A stretch of DNA of 64,000 bases from Actinopolyspora biskrensis (GTDB lineage: Bacteria; Actinomycetota; Actinomycetes; Mycobacteriales; Pseudonocardiaceae), in assembly GCF_013408175.1 (NCBI RefSeq), contig NZ_JACBYW010000008.1, positions 1-64,000 of the forward strand, given 5' to 3'. A program made the position numbers and the translations under genes. Below are positions 60,209-64,000 of this stretch, piece by piece (within the stretch, counting starts at the first letter, position 1; every line of letters starts with the position of its first letter). The notes beneath the pieces are model-generated. The model worked only from the letters and a program-made list of their open reading frames with translations. It was not told where the DNA came from and ran no database searches.

Positions 60209-61648
60209 TCAGCGGGACACTTCCACGTGCTCGAGCACTCCGAGCGCGTCGGGGACCAGCACGGCGGCGGAGTAGTAGGCGCTGACGAGGTAGGAGATGA
60301 TCGCCTTCTCGTCGATGCCCATGAAACGGACATTGAGACCCGGAGCGTACTCGTCGGGGATGCCCGTTTGGTGCAGCCCGACCACCCCTTCGTTTTCCTC
60401 CCCTGTGCGCAGCACCAGAACGGAACTGGTGCCCGTCTCGCTGATGGGGATCTTGTCGCAGGGCAGCAGTGGAACGTCGCGCCAGGAAATCACGGGCGCA
60501 CCCTGGTGCCGGATCGTTCTGGGGCGAATACCGCGACGGTTGCACTCCCGCCCGAAGGCGGCGATCACCCTCGGGTGGGCCAGGAAGAACTCGGACCTTC
60601 TGCGGCGAGCGAGGAGTTCGTCGAGGTCGTCGGGGGTGGGCGGGCCGCTTCGGGTGTGGAGGCGCTGGGTGAGGTCGGCGTTGTGCAGCAGCCCGAACTC
60701 GCGGTTGTTGACCAGCTCCTCCTCCTGGCGCTCGCGCAGCGCCTCGACGGTGAGGGCGAGTTGTCGTTCGGTCTGGTTCATCGGCTGGTTGTACAGATCG
60801 GCCACCCGGCTGTGCACCCGCAACACCGTCTGGGCCACGCTGAGCTCGTACTCCCGGGGAGCCGGCTCGTAATCCACGTACGTCCCCGCCAACGGCGGCT
60901 CACCGGTGTGCCCCGATTCGATGTGGATATCGGCTTCACCGCGCCTGTTGTGCGGCGGTACCGACTGGGAAACGACCTGCCGAAGATGAGTGTTCAGCCC
61001 CGTGAACCGTCGCTCCATTTCGCGGGCTTCCCGCAGGGGGAGGGTCAGCACGGTGCAGGCGGTGATGGCCTTGAGGGTGTGTTGCCAGGTGCCGGTGTCC
61101 TCGACCAGTACCCGCTGCCCGATGTGGTCCCCGTCGGCGAGAACGTCGAGCACGGTGTCCTCGCCGTACTCGCCGGGGCCGATCCGGTTGGCCTTGCCGT
61201 GTGCCATCAGCACCACCCGGTCGGCCGGACCGCCCCGTTCGACGATGGGATCTCCGGCAGCGTAGTGCTGCTGGGTGAACCGGTCGGCCAGCGCGGCCAG
61301 CGCCGACTCGTCGTCGAACCCGCGCAGCAGCGGAAGTTCCCGCAGCTCCTGCGGGATCACCCGCATCTCGGCACCGGTGCTGACGAAGGTCAACCGACCG
61401 TCACCGAGCAAATAGGTCAGTCGTCGATTGACGCGATAGGTACCCGCCTGGACCTGCACCCAGGGCAGCATCCGCAGCAACCATCGCGAGGAGATCCCCT
61501 GCATCTGCGGCGCCGACTTGGTCGTCGTCGCCAAATTACGGGCGGCCCCCGTGGTCAGGCTCGAGGTGTTGGTGGAAGCCGCGGTCTCGTCCGGTTCGGT
61601 GGTTGTCACAGCGCCGGTCACCAATCCTGTCGAAGAGCGGTGCGTCAC
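60209..61648 (-). CDS. Family 2B encapsulin shell protein (EshA-like, with cyclic-nucleotide-binding-like domain)
   Basis: A 479-residue shell protein of encapsulin family 2B. Residues 1-45 are disordered (Ser/Thr-rich), then an HK97-type N-arm and P-domain start ([26 protein letters not shown]), a Crp-like cyclic-nucleotide-binding insert at about 105-225 ([22 protein letters not shown]), and the main HK97 fold after residue 250 ([77 protein letters not shown]). It assembles into a protein nanocompartment. It stands between a terpene cyclase and a prenyl synthase, both plausible cargo. GTG start at 61648; 61621 is an alternative. Confidence 0.9.
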   Translation of the reverse strand: MTHRSSTGLVTGAVTTTEPDETAASTNTSSLTTGAARNLATTTKSAPQMQGISSRWLLRMLPWVQVQAGTYRVNRRLTYLLGDGRLTFVSTGAEMRVIPQELRELPLLRGFDDESALAALADRFTQQHYAAGDPIVERGGPADRVVLMAHGKANRIGPGEYGEDTVLDVLADGDHIGQRVLVEDTGTWQHTLKAITACTVLTLPLREAREMERRFTGLNTHLRQVVSQSVPPHNRRGEADIHIESGHTGEPPLAGTYVDYEPAPREYELSVAQTVLRVHSRVADLYNQPMNQTERQLALTVEALRERQEEELVNNREFGLLHNADLTQRLHTRSGPPTPDDLDELLARRRRSEFFLAHPRVIAAFGRECNRRGIRPRTIRHQGAPVISWRDVPLLPCDKIPISETGTSSVLVLRTGEENEGVVGLHQTGIPDEYAPGLNVRFMGIDEKAIISYLVSAYYSAAVLVPDALGVLEHVEVSR

Positions 61649-61714
61649 ACGTTTCCGTCGACCGTGTGAGGAGGTCTCGGCAACGTTGTCGGAACGAAGA
61701 AATGGGCGGTCGGG

Positions 61715-63940
61715 TCAGTGCGGTGCTTCGTCGCGAGTTCGGGGGAGGCGCGGGACGCCGGTGGACGCGAGACTCGCGTCCGGCCCGTGCAGCGTCCGTC
61801 GGGACGCCAACGAGGTGGTCCTGCCCGTGGTGCTGCCGCGCCCTGTGGTCAGCAACCAGCTCAGCTCTCCGGCGAGCCAGGTTTCGAGTCGTTCGAGAAG
61901 ACCGTCGAGTCGTTCGTCCTCCCGCGGGGACGGTTCGTGCTCGACACGCAACGCGGGAATCTCCTCCGTGAGAAGGTGGTGGAAGCGCTGTTGGCGGGCT
62001 TCGATCAGATCGGCCAGGACAGCGCCGGCTCGTGAAGCGTCACAGCCGAGGAAGCGTTGTACGGTCAGTACCGCGTTCCCGCTTTCCGCGCCGTGCTCTT
62101 GCTTCCGGCAGAAGAGGTCGTTGCGCAGCGTGCCGATCTCGGCGAACGTCCGGGTCAGCTCCCGCAGCTGTCTGCTGCGGTGCAGTGTGTCGTCGAGCGG
62201 GGCGTCCATGGTGAGTCGGATCAGTGCCAGCGAGAGCCCACCTGTCCCGGTCCGTCCGCGTTTCCCGATGAGCTCGACGGGGTCGGCGATTCCGCTCCGG
62301 GTGAGGTCGACCGGTTCGCGCAGCCGGTTTCCGAGGAAGTCCCGCAGGTCTTCGGTGAATCGTCTTCGGGGGTGGGTGGGCATGCTCGTTCTCGTGCGGG
62401 CCAGCAGTTCGGCCAGTGCGTGTTCGGCCGGTCCGCTGGGATGTGGAGCCGTTTCGGGAGGCCGCTCCAGGACGGTGAGGAGTCTGTCGACGAAGATCCG
62501 GGCGCCGGCCGTGTCACGGGGTCGTTCGAATTCCGCGACGAACAGCTCGTCCAGGTAGTCCGCCCAGATGTGCCAGTCGGCGACCAGGGTAAGTTCCGCT
62601 TCGCCCGCGTCCGGGCGTGTGAGTGCGGCGTACAGGGCGTGGTCGGTCGCCGCGAAGGTGTCCTCGTTCCAGACGGTGGTTTCGAGCAGACCGTGCCGTT
62701 CGACCCAGGACCTGGTGTGTTCGCGCAGTTGGTTCAGCAGCGGATTCGGCGCGACCTCGTGGGGCGGGCGGGAATCGGTTGGTTCGAACGGCCGGTTCCG
62801 CTCTCGACCAGTGGGCCGATCACGCGTGGTGTCCGTGATCGCGCCAGGCGGGCATTGCTCTGGTGGGAGAGCCGACATTCCGGTTCTGCTGGGCAGGCCG
62901 AGCAGCCGGCTGATTTCCGGTGGTCCGCTCGGCTCGGAGCTCATGTACCGGCTCGAGAGCGAGTGCCACTCGTGTCCACCGGCCTGCCAGTCCCGCAGCC
63001 CTTGGACGTAGCCGAGAACGTCGGCACGTCCGGCCGGTTCGAGGGCGTGTTCGACGAACAGCGGCGGCAGTGCCGCGGCCGCGGTCTCGTCGAACCGGTG
63101 CAGTCGTGAGGTCAGCAGGTCGTTGGTGATGTCGGCGGCCCGCTGTGGTGAGCACTCGAAGAAGTGCTCGATCACCAGCACACCGTTGTTGACTTCTCCT
63201 TCCTCCTGCGTTTCTCGCTGATAGGAGAACAGGTCGTTGCGCAGGTGTACCCCGTCGGAGAACGCGTCGGCGAGCACGCGGAGCGGGTGGGTGTGGGCCA
63301 TGGAAGGGGGAAGTTCGGCCTCCCTCGCGTACTCGACCAGGTGCGCCGCCCACTGCGCCCCGCCGAACTCGCGGTGTGTCTCGATGTGGTCGATCGGGTT
63401 CGGGACACGGTCGCTGGCGATGTTGACCAGTTCCCGCACGAGGCCCTCGAACAGGTTCCGGGTGCTTTCTGCGAAGCGCAGCGACCATCCGGGCGACATC
63501 TGCCCGGCCGTGCGAGCCCACAGGTCGGACAACCCGCGTTCGACGGGATCACCGGGCCGCTGGGGAGACTTCGTGGGACGGGTCGGCATGAACCGTTCCA
63601 GGCCACGCAGGTACTCCCCGGCCAGGTCAGGCCGGTCGGTTCGTTTGTGACGGTCCAGGAAGTAGTCGTCGAGGAAGAACGCCCACACGTACCAGTCGGT
63701 GACCAGTTTCAGTCTGGGCGCCGTCGCGTCGGGGTGCGTGTAGCCGCACAGCAGGGCGTAGTCGTGCTCGTCGAAGTCGGCTTCGGACCAGACGGCTGTT
63801 TCCCCCGGCGCCTCGTCGTCGGTGAGCATTCCCATGTCCAGGGCCCACTGTTTGCTGTGGACCCGTGCCGCTGTCACGTGCGGGTTCAAACGGGCCGAGT
63901 AGGGCATGTAGAAACCGGGGAGTTCGAAGGGCCGTGGCAA
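61715..63940 (-). CDS. Two-domain terpene cyclase, geosmin-synthase-like (encapsulin cargo candidate)
   Basis: A 741-residue class I terpene synthase with two alpha domains. The N-domain opens PFELPGFYMPYSARLNPHVT, has the Asp-rich motif DDYFLD (residues 91-96) and the NSE triad NDLFSYQRE (235-243), and matches geosmin synthase closely. A disordered linker runs from about 335 to 400. The C-domain has a degenerate first motif (DELFV at 464-468) and NDLFCRKQE (607-615), where the Ser of the NSE triad is Cys. The tail after about 690 is low-complexity and Arg/Thr/Ser-rich. TTG start 5 bases after the upstream encapsulin stop. Product may be geosmin-like or a different sesquiterpenoid; the C-domain changes leave this open. 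Confidence 0.87.
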   Translation of the reverse strand: MPRPFELPGFYMPYSARLNPHVTAARVHSKQWALDMGMLTDDEAPGETAVWSEADFDEHDYALLCGYTHPDATAPRLKLVTDWYVWAFFLDDYFLDRHKRTDRPDLAGEYLRGLERFMPTRPTKSPQRPGDPVERGLSDLWARTAGQMSPGWSLRFAESTRNLFEGLVRELVNIASDRVPNPIDHIETHREFGGAQWAAHLVEYAREAELPPSMAHTHPLRVLADAFSDGVHLRNDLFSYQRETQEEGEVNNGVLVIEHFFECSPQRAADITNDLLTSRLHRFDETAAAALPPLFVEHALEPAGRADVLGYVQGLRDWQAGGHEWHSLSSRYMSSEPSGPPEISRLLGLPSRTGMSALPPEQCPPGAITDTTRDRPTGRERNRPFEPTDSRPPHEVAPNPLLNQLREHTRSWVERHGLLETTVWNEDTFAATDHALYAALTRPDAGEAELTLVADWHIWADYLDELFVAEFERPRDTAGARIFVDRLLTVLERPPETAPHPSGPAEHALAELLARTRTSMPTHPRRRFTEDLRDFLGNRLREPVDLTRSGIADPVELIGKRGRTGTGGLSLALIRLTMDAPLDDTLHRSRQLRELTRTFAEIGTLRNDLFCRKQEHGAESGNAVLTVQRFLGCDASRAGAVLADLIEARQQRFHHLLTEEIPALRVEHEPSPREDERLDGLLERLETWLAGELSWLLTTGRGSTTGRTTSLASRRTLHGPDASLASTGVPRLPRTRDEAPH

Positions 63941-63945
63941 AGCGC

Positions 63946-64000
63946 TCAGTCCTGTCGCCCGATCTCGACGTGTTCGAGCACTCCGAGTGCGTCGGGGACC
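63946..64000 (-). CDS. Second family 2B encapsulin shell gene, 3' end only
   Basis: The last 18 bp-codons in the window read [17 protein letters not shown] and stop at TGA 63946-63948. This is nearly the same as the end of the complete encapsulin ([15 protein letters not shown]), so a second shell gene lies upstream of the terpene cyclase, running out of the window. Only its C-terminus is visible. Confidence 0.75.
   Translation of the reverse strand, partial: VPDALGVLEHVEIGRQD

Noticed and set aside
1-64000. tRNA, rRNA or CRISPR array
   Set aside because: No cloverleaf-like sequence, conserved rRNA segment or regularly spaced repeat was seen on reading; a covariance-model search would be needed to exclude a tRNA fully.

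Overview
The window is high-GC actinobacterial DNA with dense genes, many GTG and TTG starts, and frequent ATGA, GTGA or TTGA stop/start overlaps. Its gene content (ESX accessory proteins of the PPE and EspG type, MurT/GatD, CmtR-type repressor, low-molecular-weight-phosphatase-type arsenate reductase, family 2B encapsulins with a geosmin-synthase-like cyclase) fits a Pseudonocardiales-type filamentous actinomycete such as Saccharopolyspora or Actinopolyspora. That assignment is inference; there is no rRNA or other phylogenetic marker here.

Layout. 0-3.4 kb: an ESX (type VII) accessory operon on the minus strand (PE-like protein, DUF3558 lipoprotein, PPE protein, EspG-like chaperone), beside the tail of what is probably an IS transposase. 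3.6-8.8 kb: a formate dehydrogenase operon, fdhA-fdhB-nrfD, whose catalytic subunit is read through an in-frame UGA backed by a textbook bacterial SECIS hairpin, so it is a selenoprotein. 9-21 kb: mostly housekeeping (acetyltransferases, glyoxalase-fold proteins, DUF5996, the MurT/GatD lipid II amidation pair, a MurJ-type flippase, an acyl-CoA dehydrogenase with a divergent TetR regulator). 21-27 kb: a worn stretch with several decayed genes (a collapsed MerR-PP2C gene, a headless CPBP protease, a reductase with a damaged start) among intact genes (F420-type oxidoreductase, PLP lyase with divergent Lrp regulator). 26.6-29.5 kb: a beta-lactamase cluster laid out like the Streptomyces cacaoi blaL-blaA-blaB system. 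30-35 kb: a CmtR-type metal repressor with a cation diffusion facilitator, then an ABC transporter with two FtsX/MacB-like permeases. 35-40 kb: glutamate symporter and an arsenic locus (arsC, acr3, arsR, with divergent arsI/cadI). 40-47 kb: short-chain dehydrogenase plus LysR, an amino-acid permease gene wrecked by a TnpB remnant, lipoate ligase, lipoprotein, aldo/keto reductase. 47-58 kb: uppP, a phosphatase operon, an M24-fold probable pseudoenzyme, AadA-like nucleotidyltransferase, macrolide-type glycosyltransferase, feoA with a split feoB, GT39 mannosyltransferase-type protein, RidA, and an HTH protein.

59-64 kb is the most distinctive region: polyprenyl diphosphate synthase, family 2B encapsulin shell protein, two-domain terpene cyclase, and the end of a second encapsulin shell gene, all on the minus strand with tiny gaps. 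Prenyl synthase makes the substrate, cyclase consumes it, and the two cyclic-nucleotide-domain shell proteins most likely form a mixed nanocompartment around one or both enzymes.

Several regulators sit beside clean operators that can be read directly: a 23-bp perfect dyad before the Lrp gene, an 18-bp dyad before cmtR, a GGGTACCC-centred dyad before feoA, a T-N11-A LysR box between blaA and bla, paired GGCA-N5-TGCC dyads before the TetR gene, and an AT-only dyad inside the ridA promoter spacer. I saw no tRNA, rRNA or CRISPR array.
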